Below, piece by piece: positions 41,936 to 50,767 of a DNA stretch of 64,000 nt. Origin of the DNA: Bacillota bacterium. GTDB taxonomy: Bacteria > Bacillota_E > JAJZYS01 > JAJYTV01. The position numbers were made by a program, and so were the translations under genes. Within the stretch, counting starts at the first letter, position 1. Each line of letters begins with the position of its first letter. The stretch is from assembly GCA_021845645.1 (NCBI GenBank), contig JAJZVM010000007.1, positions 65,940 through 129,939 of the forward strand, read 5' to 3'. The notes under the pieces were generated by a model that ran no database searches, was not told the DNA's origin, and saw only the letters and a list, made by a program, of their open reading frames with translations.

Positions 41936-43180
41936 TCAGTGGCTGGGGGTGGGCAAGGCCTTGCCGGTCGCGACCGACTGCGGGAACACGATGACCGGGG
42001 CCACGCCGGACTTCGACGGCTGCAGCTGGGCGACCGGCAGGAGCTCTCCGAGCTGTGCGCCGGTGCTGGCGAGCTTGTACTGCCCGTCGAGGGTGAAGAA
42101 CGAGATCTTGCCGGCGGCCGCCCTGAGGTCGAGCTGGCTCAGCGACTTGGCGGTCCCGAGGGTCTTCTGGATGACTAGGCCAGCCTGGTAGCCGGCGATG
42201 TCGAGGAAGTTTGGCGCCGAGTGGATCTGGGGCTCTATGGCCTTGGTGAACGCCGACAGCGTGAGGCCGTAGTCGACGCCGCTGTTGTAGGCCAGGAGCG
42301 GCGGGGTCGGGTAGGTGTAGGTGTAGCCGAGCGCCTTCGCCCCGACGTTCTGCGTCAGCAGCGCGAGCTGCTGACCCGGGAAGATCGTGAAGACGAACGG
42401 GAAGTGGACGCCGGCGGCGGTGATGTTCTGGAAGAACGGGATGTCGTTGGTCGGGTAGCCGAACTCGATCACGGCGTCAGGGTTCGTCTGCGCGATCTGG
42501 TGGATGATCACCGTGTAGTTGCTCGTGGAGGTGTCGACGCCGTTGTTGTAGACAGGCGTGATGCCGGCCGACTTGAGTTCGGCCGTCAGCGTCTGGTCCT
42601 GGGCGCCGTCGAAGTCGTTCGTTCCGTAGACGATGGCGACCCGCTTCTTGTGCAGGGCGATCAGGTACTTGCCGAGCGAGTCGGGCCACACGGCCGACGT
42701 CGGCAGGCTGGTGAGCACGATGTAGGGACTCGGCGGCGTGAAGAAGCTCGAGCCGGTGCCGGTCGGGTCGAAGAGCACCACCTTGTGCTCCTTCGCGACC
42801 GTGACGGCAGCCGCCGTCAGGACGGAGCCGAAGTCGGAGACGAGGATGTTCACCTTGTTCTGCGTGATCAGCTGCGCGTAGAGCGTCGTCGCCGTGTTCG
42901 GGTCGCTCTGGTCGTTGTAGTCGACGAGATTCACAGGGATCTTCTTGTCATAGGCCTTGACGAAGACTCCGCCCTGGCGGTTGACCTGGCTGATCCAGAA
43001 CTTGAGGCCGGCGAGCTCCGGCAGCGATGAGGTCGCATACGATCCGGATCCGGCGTAGAGGGTGCCGATCGTGATGGCCTTCGGGGCTGCGGGGGACGCC
43101 GCGCTGGCCGTGGCGCCGCTGCCGACGACCATGAGTGCCGCGACCCCGACCAGTGCAGAGAGGTAGCGTCTGAACTGCAT
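41936..43180 (-). CDS. Branched-chain amino acid-type substrate-binding protein (SBP family 6)
   Basis: 414 residues with a signal peptide (YLSALVGVAALMVVGSGATAS) and a type I periplasmic-binding fold: ITIGTLYAGSGSYATSSLPE, DYNDQSDPNTATTLYAQLI, KVNILVSDFGSVLTAAAV, KRVAIVYGTNDFDGAQ. No lipobox Cys. First gene of the liv operon on this strand. The substrate may be a branched-chain or other amino acid. ATG 43180; a GTG three bases upstream is also possible. Confidence 0.88.
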   Translation of the reverse strand: MQFRRYLSALVGVAALMVVGSGATASAASPAAPKAITIGTLYAGSGSYATSSLPELAGLKFWISQVNRQGGVFVKAYDKKIPVNLVDYNDQSDPNTATTLYAQLITQNKVNILVSDFGSVLTAAAVTVAKEHKVVLFDPTGTGSSFFTPPSPYIVLTSLPTSAVWPDSLGKYLIALHKKRVAIVYGTNDFDGAQDQTLTAELKSAGITPVYNNGVDTSTSNYTVIIHQIAQTNPDAVIEFGYPTNDIPFFQNITAAGVHFPFVFTIFPGQQLALLTQNVGAKALGYTYTYPTPPLLAYNSGVDYGLTLSAFTKAIEPQIHSAPNFLDIAGYQAGLVIQKTLGTAKSLSQLDLRAAAGKISFFTLDGQYKLASTGAQLGELLPVAQLQPSKSGVAPVIVFPQSVATGKALPTPSH

Positions 43181-43252
43181 CACCTATCCTGTCGCCTCCT
43201 CGAGCTGTCTGCTGGAAGCCGCGTGGGCATCCGTCCATCGTGGTCCAACAAG

Positions 43253-43282
43253 AATATACCAACCATTCGGTGCATCTCTCGT
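43253..43282 (-). promoter_or_regulatory. Possible promoter of the liv operon
   Basis: On the minus strand, TATATT at 43258-43253 resembles a -10 hexamer, with a poor ACGAGA -35 at 43282-43277 and an 18-base spacer. It lies in a local AT-rich island, about 75 bases before the binding-protein start. Confidence 0.35.
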
Positions 43283-43568
43283 ATATGGCATAAAGCACTA
43301 ATGGTCCGGGGCCATTTGACCCGCATCCGTCCTTTTCCATGTTGCGTGACATCCTGGGAACCGCCGTGGCCCTGTCACCCGATGCAGGGGGAACGGAGGT
43401 TGGCGGGTGGTCGCTGCCCGTCTGGCAGGAGTGGCAGGGGGCCCGTCGAATTGAGTGATTTCGTAAGTTATGAAGCTCACCGGGGGCAGAAGGAGGTCTG
43501 GGCAGAGACCCGGTCACGGGCGGTCAGCGGTCTACTCGCAGGTATCCCATGCAGTTTGGAGGTGCCCC
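43283..43568. other. Divergent intergenic region between the two binding-protein genes
   Basis: About 385 bases separate the minus-strand Liv binding protein from the plus-strand peptide-binding protein. Apart from the promoter candidate near 43253-43282 I see no gene, riboswitch or clear promoter for the plus-strand operon. Confidence 0.4.
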
Positions 43569-45176
43569 GTGGTTAAAACGAACTGGCAACGTCTCCTGAC
43601 CGGTGCGGCCGTCGCGTTTGCGCTCGGTGCCGCCAGCCTGGGCTCACAGATCCCGGCGCAGGCGGCCTCCCCGACGCAGGGCGGCACGCTGTCCATCGAG
43701 GTCTCGGCGGATCCCGTCGGACTCGATCCGGCCGTGACCCTCGACAATGACTCCGGCTACATCCTCGGTACGCTGTACGATGGCCTGACGGCCTATGGCG
43801 TCGGCACGACCAAGGTGATGCCCGGCCTCGCACAGAGCTGGCAGATCACGAACGGCGGCAAGACCTATATCTTCAACCTGCGCCAGGGCGTCAAGTTCTC
43901 GGACGGAACGCCGTTCAACGCGCAGGCGGTGGCCTTCTGGGTCGATCACATGATCAACCCCAAGAACCCCGACTACTACGGCAACCTCAAGGGCGCCGAG
44001 ACGTTCGTGCCCTTCACGTGGGGCAACGTCACCGGCACCAAGGTGCTCGGCCCGTACAAGATCGCCATCAACATGAGCCAGCCGAACGGCGAGTTCCTGG
44101 CCGACCTCGCCATGGTCTGGAACGGCGTCACCAGCCCGAAGATGCTCAAGACCTACGGCACCAACGCCTGGCAGCACCCGGCGGGCACCGGCCCGTTCGA
44201 GTTCGTGCGCTGGGTCAAGGGCCAGTACGTCGAGGTCAAGGCGAACCCGAACTACTGGGGCGGCAAGCCGCATCTCTCTGAAATCCTCTTCAAGATCATC
44301 CCTGACCAGGCAACGCAGCTGCTGTCGCTCAAGACGGGCGCCGTCAACATCCTGACGGACGTCGCGCCGAGCGAGATCCCGACGATCAAGGCCGACTCGG
44401 GCCTCAGGCTCCTCGCGGAGGCGGGCCTTGACGACAACTACATCTCGCTGCCGGTGCAGACGGGCCCGTTCAAGAGCCTGCTCGTGCGTCAGGCCGTCAA
44501 CTACGCGGTCGACAAGGTGGCCATCGACAAGAGCCTCTACGGCGGCTACGCGCAGGTGATGAACTCGCCGCTGCCCACCGTCGCGTTCGGCTACGACAAG
44601 AGCATCCCGGCCTACGCGTACAACCTCCAGAAGGCGAAGCAGCTGATGAAGCAGGCCGGCTACGCGGGTGGCTTCACCTTCACGATGGACGTCTACAACA
44701 ACGCGCGCGGCTACAACCCGATCGGCGGCCCGGAACTCGCCGTCGCGATCCAGAACGACCTGAAACAGATCGGCATCACGCTGAAGCTCAACGTGCTCGA
44801 CCCGGCCACGTGGCTCGGAGAGGCGAGGTCGAACAGCTTCAACAAGATGTCGCTCGCAGGCTGGACCGGCGACAACGGCGACCCCGACGACATGATCTCG
44901 CCGCTCTTCAACGGCAACGCGTTCCTGACGGGCAACTTCGCGCACTACAGCAACCCGACCGTGAACCAGGACTTCGCCAAGGCCCTCCTGACGTCCGTCC
45001 CGGCGCAGCGTGCGGCGTACTACGATGTGATCCAGAAGCAGATCATGCACGACGCGCCGGCGATCTTCCTCAACTACACCGACCTGATGCGTGCCACGAC
45101 GTCGAACGTCCACGGCTTCGTGCCGAACCCGACGTTCTTCTACGTGAACATGAACCAGGTCTGGCTCTCGAAGTAA
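43569..45176 (+). CDS. Peptide-binding protein, SBP family 5 (second system)
   Basis: 535 residues with a signal peptide (LLTGAAVAFALGAASLGSQI) cleaved near AQAASPTQGG. Family 5 markers: GGTLSIEVSADPVGLDPAV, LAQSWQITNGGKTYIFNLRQ, GVKFSDGTPFNAQ, FKSLLVRQAVNYAVDKVAID. GTG 43569 follows GGAGGTG; an upstream in-frame ATG at 43470 would place the signal peptide 33 residues inside and is rejected. Leads the second peptide importer; ligand unknown. Confidence 0.9.
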   Translation: MVKTNWQRLLTGAAVAFALGAASLGSQIPAQAASPTQGGTLSIEVSADPVGLDPAVTLDNDSGYILGTLYDGLTAYGVGTTKVMPGLAQSWQITNGGKTYIFNLRQGVKFSDGTPFNAQAVAFWVDHMINPKNPDYYGNLKGAETFVPFTWGNVTGTKVLGPYKIAINMSQPNGEFLADLAMVWNGVTSPKMLKTYGTNAWQHPAGTGPFEFVRWVKGQYVEVKANPNYWGGKPHLSEILFKIIPDQATQLLSLKTGAVNILTDVAPSEIPTIKADSGLRLLAEAGLDDNYISLPVQTGPFKSLLVRQAVNYAVDKVAIDKSLYGGYAQVMNSPLPTVAFGYDKSIPAYAYNLQKAKQLMKQAGYAGGFTFTMDVYNNARGYNPIGGPELAVAIQNDLKQIGITLKLNVLDPATWLGEARSNSFNKMSLAGWTGDNGDPDDMISPLFNGNAFLTGNFAHYSNPTVNQDFAKALLTSVPAQRAAYYDVIQKQIMHDAPAIFLNYTDLMRATTSNVHGFVPNPTFFYVNMNQVWLSK

Positions 45177-45182
45177 AAGACC

Positions 45183-45213
45183 CGGGAGGGGGCGGCCCGG
45201 CCGCCCCCTCCCG
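45183..45213 (+). terminator. Perfect hairpin after the second peptide-binding protein
   Basis: CGGGAGGGGGCGG (45183-45195), loop CCCGG, CCGCCCCCTCCCG (45201-45213). No T-tract. Located between the binding protein and the DppB-type permease gene; likely attenuator or mRNA 3'-end stabiliser. Confidence 0.72.
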
Positions 45214-45231
45214 CAGAGGGGAGCGTGAGGG

Positions 45232-46236
45232 ATGCTCACCTACGTCGTGCACCGTCTGCTCTGGGCGATCCCCGTGCTGCTCGGCGTGCTGGTCGCCGTG
45301 TTCATCGGCCTGCACGTGGTGCCGGGCAACGTCGCCCAGTCCATCGCCGGCGCCCACGCCACGGCTGCGCAGCTCAGGCTCCTCACGCGCCAGCTCGGAC
45401 TCGACAAGCCGCTGTGGGTGCAGTTCTGGGCCTATCTCGTGCAGATCGTGCAGGGGAACTTCGGCACATCGCTGCAATACCACAACCAGGTCGCACAGGA
45501 CATCGGCCAGGCCTTCCCGATCACCCTGCAGCTCACCATCGCGGCGTTTCTCATCGCCGGGTTGGTCGGAGTCCTGGCGGGCGTCCTGGCAGCCGCCTTC
45601 CGCAACACCTGGCTCGACAGCGTGATCATGCTGCTCGTGCTCGTCGGCATCTCGATGCCGATCTTCTGGACCGGCGTCATGCTCATCCTGGCACTCGGCG
45701 TCGATGTGCCGATCTTCCCCTTTTCGAGCGTGATCACGGCCGGCACCGTGCTGCCGCACATCACGGGCATGCCGGTCGTGGACGCCTTGCTGAGCGGCAA
45801 CATGAGCGCCGCCGCGGATGCGCTGCGCCATCTGGTGCTGCCGGCGATCACGCTCGCCACCTATCCGATCGCCTTCGTCACGCGCATGACGCGCGGCGCG
45901 ATGATCGAGGTGCTCGGGCAGGACTACCTGCGCACCGCGAGGGCGAAGGGGCTGCGCGAAGGCACGGTCGTCTGGAAGCACGCGCTGCGCAACGCCTCCC
46001 TGCCGATCGTCACCGTGCTCGGCGTGCAGGTGGGAGGGCTGCTCTCCGGCGCCGTCCTCACCGAGACGATCTTCGCCATCCCGGGGATCGGGCGGCTGAT
46101 GATCCAGGCGATCCTCTTCCGCGACTACCCGCTCGTCCAGGGCATCGTCATCCTGGCCGCGAGCCTCTTCGTGTTCATCAACCTGCTCGTGGACCTCGTC
46201 TACGCGCGCCTCGACCCGCGCATCCGCTACAGCTAG
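45232..46236 (+). CDS. Peptide ABC transporter permease, DppB type (second system)
   Basis: 334 residues. MLTYVVHRLLWAIPVLLGVL and VPGNVAQSIAGAHATAAQLR at the N-terminus, EAA loop YLRTARAKGLREGTVVWKHA, and the C-terminal VDLVYARLDPRIRYS. Pairs with the DppC-type gene 12 bases downstream. ATG 45232 with GAGG-type site. Confidence 0.92.
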   Translation: MLTYVVHRLLWAIPVLLGVLVAVFIGLHVVPGNVAQSIAGAHATAAQLRLLTRQLGLDKPLWVQFWAYLVQIVQGNFGTSLQYHNQVAQDIGQAFPITLQLTIAAFLIAGLVGVLAGVLAAAFRNTWLDSVIMLLVLVGISMPIFWTGVMLILALGVDVPIFPFSSVITAGTVLPHITGMPVVDALLSGNMSAAADALRHLVLPAITLATYPIAFVTRMTRGAMIEVLGQDYLRTARAKGLREGTVVWKHALRNASLPIVTVLGVQVGGLLSGAVLTETIFAIPGIGRLMIQAILFRDYPLVQGIVILAASLFVFINLLVDLVYARLDPRIRYS

Positions 46237-46248
46237 GAGGGAAGGCCC

Positions 46249-47148
46249 ATGGCTTTGCCGCTTGCGACCGTGCAGGGGGAGGAGTCTCGGGAAGCCCTCC
46301 CCACATCCGAGGGGCTCCGCGCCTGGCGCCATTTCCGCCGCAACCGCGGCGCCGTGGTCGCTCTGGTGGTGCTCAGCCTGATCGTCCTGGCGGCCATCTT
46401 CGCACCGTTCCTCACGCACCAGGACCCACTGGCGCAGAACCTGGCGCAGGCCTTGCAAGCTCCGTCCTCGGCCCACCTCTTCGGCACCGACGAGTACGGG
46501 CGCGACGAGTTCGCGCGCATCCTCTTCGGCGCGCGCACCGCGCTCGAGACGGGCCTCGTCGTCGTCCTGATTTCGCTGACCGTCGGCACGCTCTGGGGCC
46601 TCCTGTCCGCCTTCTACGGCGGCCTCTGGGACATGGTCCTGATGCGCGTCGCCGACGTCTTCATGGCCTTCCCGTTCCTGCTGCTCGCGCTGATGATCGT
46701 GGCCGCTCTGGGACCGGGCCTCATGCAGGCGGAGATCGCGATCGCCATCACCTACATGCCTGTCTACGCGCGCCTCGTGCGCTCGGTCGGGCTCGGCCTC
46801 AAGAGCCTCGAGTTCGTGCAGGCGGCAAAGTCCGTCGGCGCGCGCGACGCCGCGATCCTCTGGCGCCATTTCCTGCCGAACCTCCTGCCGACCCTTCTCG
46901 TCCAGGCGACGCTCAACGTCGGCACAGCCATCATCGACGTCGCGGGCCTCTCGTTCCTCGGCATGGGCGTGCAGCCTCCCACGGCCGACTGGGGCGCCAT
47001 GCTGTCGGACGGCCAGAACTTCATCCTGCTGTCGCCCTGGCTCGTGCTCGCGCCAGGCATCGCCATCCTCGTCGTGGTGCTGGCCGCGAACCTCGTGGGA
47101 GACGGCCTGCGCGACGCGCTCGACCCGCGCCAGAGGCACCAAGCCTAG
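46249..47148 (+). CDS. Peptide ABC transporter permease, DppC type (second system)
   Basis: 299 residues. N-terminal FRRNRGAVVALVVLSLIVLA, then HLFGTDEYGRDEFARILFGA, EAA loop FVQAAKSVGARDAAILWRHF, and the C-terminal NLVGDGLRDALDPRQRH. As in the first system, no ATPase genes are linked. ATG 46249 with AGGAGGG. Confidence 0.92.
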   Translation: MALPLATVQGEESREALPTSEGLRAWRHFRRNRGAVVALVVLSLIVLAAIFAPFLTHQDPLAQNLAQALQAPSSAHLFGTDEYGRDEFARILFGARTALETGLVVVLISLTVGTLWGLLSAFYGGLWDMVLMRVADVFMAFPFLLLALMIVAALGPGLMQAEIAIAITYMPVYARLVRSVGLGLKSLEFVQAAKSVGARDAAILWRHFLPNLLPTLLVQATLNVGTAIIDVAGLSFLGMGVQPPTADWGAMLSDGQNFILLSPWLVLAPGIAILVVVLAANLVGDGLRDALDPRQRHQA

Positions 47149-47178
47149 GGGCTCCCGCCCCCGAAGGAGTGACCCACG

Positions 47179-47958
47179 TTGTCCGAGAGCACAGGAGGCT
47201 TCCAGGGCCGCACGGCATTCGTCACAGGGGCGGCGCACGGCATCGGACGCGCCATCGCGGTGGAACTCGGCCGCCGTGGTGCGCGCGTCTTCGCCACGGA
47301 CGTGCTCGAGCGGGATCTTGCAGCGACCAAGGCCGCCGTCGCGGCCGTGGGCGGCGAGGTGCAGGTGATGGCGCTCGACGTCACCGACTCCGCCCGCGTG
47401 ACGCAGGCGGTCGCCCGCGCCGCCGAGGGCGGGCTCGACATCCTCGTGAACGTGGCCGGCGGCGTGCTGGGGCAGGTCGGGCGGCCGATCGAGGAGGTCG
47501 CCGACGAGGAGTTCCTCGCCATCGTCCAGGTCAACCTGCAGGGGGCTTTCCACACCATCCGCGCCGCGGCGCCGCACATGAAGGCGCGTGCGTACGGGCG
47601 GATCGTCAACATCTCCTCGGGTGCCGGCCGGTCCGTGAGCCTCACCGGCATCCAGGCCTACGCAGCTGCGAAGGCGGGGCAGATCGGCTTCACGCGCCAG
47701 ATGGCCCACGAGCTCGGCCCCTTCGGCATCACCGTCAACAACGTGGCTCCGGGCTTCGTGCGCTCGAACCCGACGACCGAGCGCCAGTGGCAGTCCTACG
47801 GCCAGGAGGGGCAGGCGCAGCTCGTCGCCGCGATCCCCTTGCGCAAGCTCGGCCGTGCCGAGGACATCGCCTACGTGGTCTGCTTCTTCGCCTCGGAGGA
47901 GGCGGGCTGGATCACAGGCCAGACGCTCAGCGTCGATGGCGGCAAGTTCATGCAGTAG
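47179..47958 (+). CDS. Short-chain dehydrogenase/reductase (second)
   Basis: 259-residue classical SDR. TGAAHGIGRA for cofactor, NVAGG in the NNAG position, catalytic Ser in NISSGAGRS and YAAAK, C-terminal ITGQTLSVDGGKFMQ typical of FabG-like enzymes. TTG start at 47179 with AAGGAG upstream. Between the peptide importer and the peptidase genes, probably one transcript; substrate unknown. Confidence 0.88.
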   Translation: MSESTGGFQGRTAFVTGAAHGIGRAIAVELGRRGARVFATDVLERDLAATKAAVAAVGGEVQVMALDVTDSARVTQAVARAAEGGLDILVNVAGGVLGQVGRPIEEVADEEFLAIVQVNLQGAFHTIRAAAPHMKARAYGRIVNISSGAGRSVSLTGIQAYAAAKAGQIGFTRQMAHELGPFGITVNNVAPGFVRSNPTTERQWQSYGQEGQAQLVAAIPLRKLGRAEDIAYVVCFFASEEAGWITGQTLSVDGGKFMQ

Positions 47959-47962
47959 GGAG

Positions 47963-49696
47963 ATGCTCAGATTGCTTCGCGCAAAGGGGCTGCAGGACAT
48001 CCTGGATCGCCTCTGCCTGCAGGTGGACGCGCAACGTCTCATGTCCTTCACGGACGAGTTCTCGCAGGAAGTGCGCCTCTCCGGCAGCGAGGAGGAGGAG
48101 CGGGCCTTTCGCCGCATCGCCGTCCGCCTCGAGGAGATGGGCGCCACGGTGCGGCTCTCGCACCATCCGGGCTATGTCAGCTGGCCGGGGCCTGCCAGGC
48201 TCGAGGTCTCGGGCCTGGGTCCGATCCCCTGCATCACGCATGCCATGGCGGCGCCCACCGCGGGCCTCGTTGGCGAGATCCTGGACCTTGGCCGGATCGC
48301 GCCCGACGCCCTGGCCGCGTCGGCCGACCCGAGCGGCAGGATCGTCCTGCTGGACGGCGTCGCGAACCCCCAGCGCGTGCAGGCGGCGGAGGCGGCCGGC
48401 GCGATCGCGGAGATCTTCGTCAGCGGCAGGCGTCGCCACGAGATGATCGTCTCGCCCGTGTGGGGCAGCCCGGGCCAAAAGGACCTGGACCGCCTGCCGA
48501 GGACACCCTCCGTCTCGATCGACCTCGCGGCCGGCGAGGCCTTGCGCAGGCATCTCGGCAGCGGTCCGGCATCGGCCAGGATCGAGGCCGAGGTCGACAC
48601 GCGCTGGCGCCTGCTGCCGCTCCTCGAGGCGGAGATCGGACCACCCGACGGGGACGGGACATTTGTGCTCCTGTCCGGCCACGTGGACTCCTGGCACCTC
48701 GGATCCATGGACAACGGCAGCGCCAACGCGCTGATGCTCGAGATGGCGCGCCTGCTCGCGCCGCAGCGGGCGTCGCTGCAGCGCGGCCTGCGCCTCTGCT
48801 TCTGGTCCGGCCACTCGCACGGGCGCTACGCGGGCTCAGCGCGCTACGCCGACCAGCACTTCTTCGAACTGCGCGAGCGGTGCGTCGTGCACGTCAACGT
48901 GGACTCGCCCGGCGGACAGGGCGCTACCGACCTCAGCCAGGCCATCGCGAGCGCGGAGCTCTGGCAGCTGGCGCGGGATGCCGTCGGGCCCGAGACCGAT
49001 GTCCCGTACATCGGCACGCCGCCGCTGAGGGCGGGCGACGAGTCCTTCCTCGGCATGGGCGTTCCGGCCCTCTTCATGGAGGTCTCGGAGCAGCCCCCCG
49101 GCGACGAGGGCAGCTCCGGCGTCTCCGCGGGCGGCGGGCTCGGCTGGTGGTGGCATACCCCGGAGGACACCATCGACAAGCTGGACCCCGAGTTCCTCGC
49201 GCGCGACGCGCGCATCTACCTGAGGGCGCTCTGGCCGCTGCTCGCGGACGCCGTCCTGCCGATGCAGGCCGAGGCGGCCGCCAGGGAGATGCTGCTGGCG
49301 CTCGAGACGCGGGCGAGGGCCGCCAGGGGACGGCTGGACCTCGATCTGCCGATCCGCCTCGCGGAGCGCCTCGTGGGGCGGGCGGAGGCGCTCGATGCCA
49401 AGGGTGAAGGCCTGCGCTGGATGGGTGAGGCGGCGCCGCCGGGTGCGGTGCGGCGGGTGAACCGGCGCATCCTTGCCCTCACGCGGGCGCTCGGCCAGGT
49501 GCGCTACGCGCGCCAGGGGCCGAGCCAGCAGGACCCGGCCCTGGCGCAGGACCTGCTGCCGGGTCTCGACCGGGCGCGGGAGCTCGGCGCACTCAGGGAG
49601 GGCGATGCCATGATCTTGCACCTGCAGGTGGATCTCGGGCGCGAGCGCAACCGGATCGCGCTTGCGCTCGCGCAGGCCCTCGATGCCTTGCGCTGA
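47963..49696 (+). CDS. M28-like metallopeptidase with altered general-base motif
   Basis: 577 residues. A PA-like insert is suggested around 90-210. The M28 zinc site is partly visible: HVDSWHLGSMDNGSANALML (His, then bridging Asp), VNVDSPGGQG (Asp) and WWHTPEDTIDKLD (His). The position that is normally Glu-Glu (FxGEExGLxGS) reads FWSGHSHGRYAGSARY, so the general-base Glu is replaced by His. The C-terminal 150 residues are helical and may be a dimerisation or dockerin-like extension. ATG 47963 with AGGGAG-type site. Could be an altered peptidase or a zinc-binding non-peptidase. Confidence 0.78.
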   Translation: MLRLLRAKGLQDILDRLCLQVDAQRLMSFTDEFSQEVRLSGSEEEERAFRRIAVRLEEMGATVRLSHHPGYVSWPGPARLEVSGLGPIPCITHAMAAPTAGLVGEILDLGRIAPDALAASADPSGRIVLLDGVANPQRVQAAEAAGAIAEIFVSGRRRHEMIVSPVWGSPGQKDLDRLPRTPSVSIDLAAGEALRRHLGSGPASARIEAEVDTRWRLLPLLEAEIGPPDGDGTFVLLSGHVDSWHLGSMDNGSANALMLEMARLLAPQRASLQRGLRLCFWSGHSHGRYAGSARYADQHFFELRERCVVHVNVDSPGGQGATDLSQAIASAELWQLARDAVGPETDVPYIGTPPLRAGDESFLGMGVPALFMEVSEQPPGDEGSSGVSAGGGLGWWWHTPEDTIDKLDPEFLARDARIYLRALWPLLADAVLPMQAEAAAREMLLALETRARAARGRLDLDLPIRLAERLVGRAEALDAKGEGLRWMGEAAPPGAVRRVNRRILALTRALGQVRYARQGPSQQDPALAQDLLPGLDRARELGALREGDAMILHLQVDLGRERNRIALALAQALDALR

Positions 49697-49709
49697 AGGA
49701 GGAACAGCA

Positions 49710-50753
49710 TTGCGGTATCTTGTGGTGGGCGCGGGCGCGATCGGCGCCACCGTCGGCGCGTACATGGCGAGGGCGGGCGAGGACGTGACGTTCGTCGACA
49801 AGGACCCCGAGCACGTCGTCGCCATGCAGCAGCGAGGGCTGACGATCCAAGGCTTCGCTGAAACGTTCTCCCTGCCCGTGCGGGCCTTGCGGATCGAGGA
49901 GATGCAGGCGGCCCCCGACCCGCCCGACTTCCTCCTGCTTGCCGTCAAGGCCCAGCACACCCGCGAGGCCCTGTCGGCCGCCATGCCCGCCGTCGGCCCC
50001 GGCACGGCCGTCGTCTCGCTCCAGAACGGGCTCAACGAACGGACGATCGCCGAGATGTGCGGCGCGGAGCGCACCATCGGCTGCTTCGTCAACTTCTCCG
50101 CCGACTACCTCGGCCCGGGCCTCGTCCACTACGGCTCGAGCGGCGCGCTCTACCTCGGGGAGCTCGACGGGCGGATGACGGAGCGGCTCAGGGCGCTCGG
50201 ACAGGCGGTCGGGCGCTTCGGCAAGGTGGAGCTCACCACCAACATCTGGGGCTACCTCTGGGGCAAGCTCGGCTACGCGAACATGCTGTTCGCCACCGCG
50301 CTCGCCGATGAGAGCATGGGCGACGTCACGCGCCGCTACCCGCAGCTCATGGTGGAGCTCGCCTGCGAGGTGTATGACGTGGCCGACAGGGAAGGCGTGC
50401 GGCCGGAGGCCTTCGACACCATCACGCCGGACCTCTACTGGCCGCGAGAGGCCCAGGACTGGAGCCGCATCGGCCCAGCGCTCGAGCGCATGGCGGCGTG
50501 GCAGCTCTCGAGCCAGAAGACCAAGAGCGGCATCTGGCGGGACCTCAAGGTGCGCCACCGCCCGACGGAGGTGCGCGAGCAGCCGGGCCGGGTGCTCGAG
50601 ATCGGCCGGCAGCACGGCCTTGCCATGCCCTTGACGGCACGGCTCGTCGCCATGATCGAGGAACTCGAGCGCGGCGAGCGCGAGATGTCCTGGCAGAACC
50701 TCGACGAACTCGAGGCGATGCGTCAGGCGAGCCACGCGCGGGCGCCGAGATGA
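49710..50753 (+). CDS. PanE/ApbA-family ketopantoate reductase-like dehydrogenase
   Basis: 347 residues. N-terminal NADP-binding motif YLVVGAGAIGATVGAYMARA, then FLLLAVKAQHT and SLQNGLNE, the PanE pattern; the helical C-terminal domain has KLGYANMLFATALADESMGD with the conserved Lys. TTG 49710 is set by AAGGAGGA at 49696-49703. The catabolic neighbourhood suggests reduction of a 2-oxo acid other than ketopantoate. The following gene overlaps the stop. Confidence 0.85.
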   Translation: MRYLVVGAGAIGATVGAYMARAGEDVTFVDKDPEHVVAMQQRGLTIQGFAETFSLPVRALRIEEMQAAPDPPDFLLLAVKAQHTREALSAAMPAVGPGTAVVSLQNGLNERTIAEMCGAERTIGCFVNFSADYLGPGLVHYGSSGALYLGELDGRMTERLRALGQAVGRFGKVELTTNIWGYLWGKLGYANMLFATALADESMGDVTRRYPQLMVELACEVYDVADREGVRPEAFDTITPDLYWPREAQDWSRIGPALERMAAWQLSSQKTKSGIWRDLKVRHRPTEVREQPGRVLEIGRQHGLAMPLTARLVAMIEELERGEREMSWQNLDELEAMRQASHARAPR

Positions 50754-50767
50754 AGGAGGGCGGGTCC

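Noticed and set aside
45070..48147. Very long antisense and shifted open frames over the peptide permeases
   Set aside because: His/Arg/Asp-rich shadow of the permease and SDR genes, without recognisable motifs.
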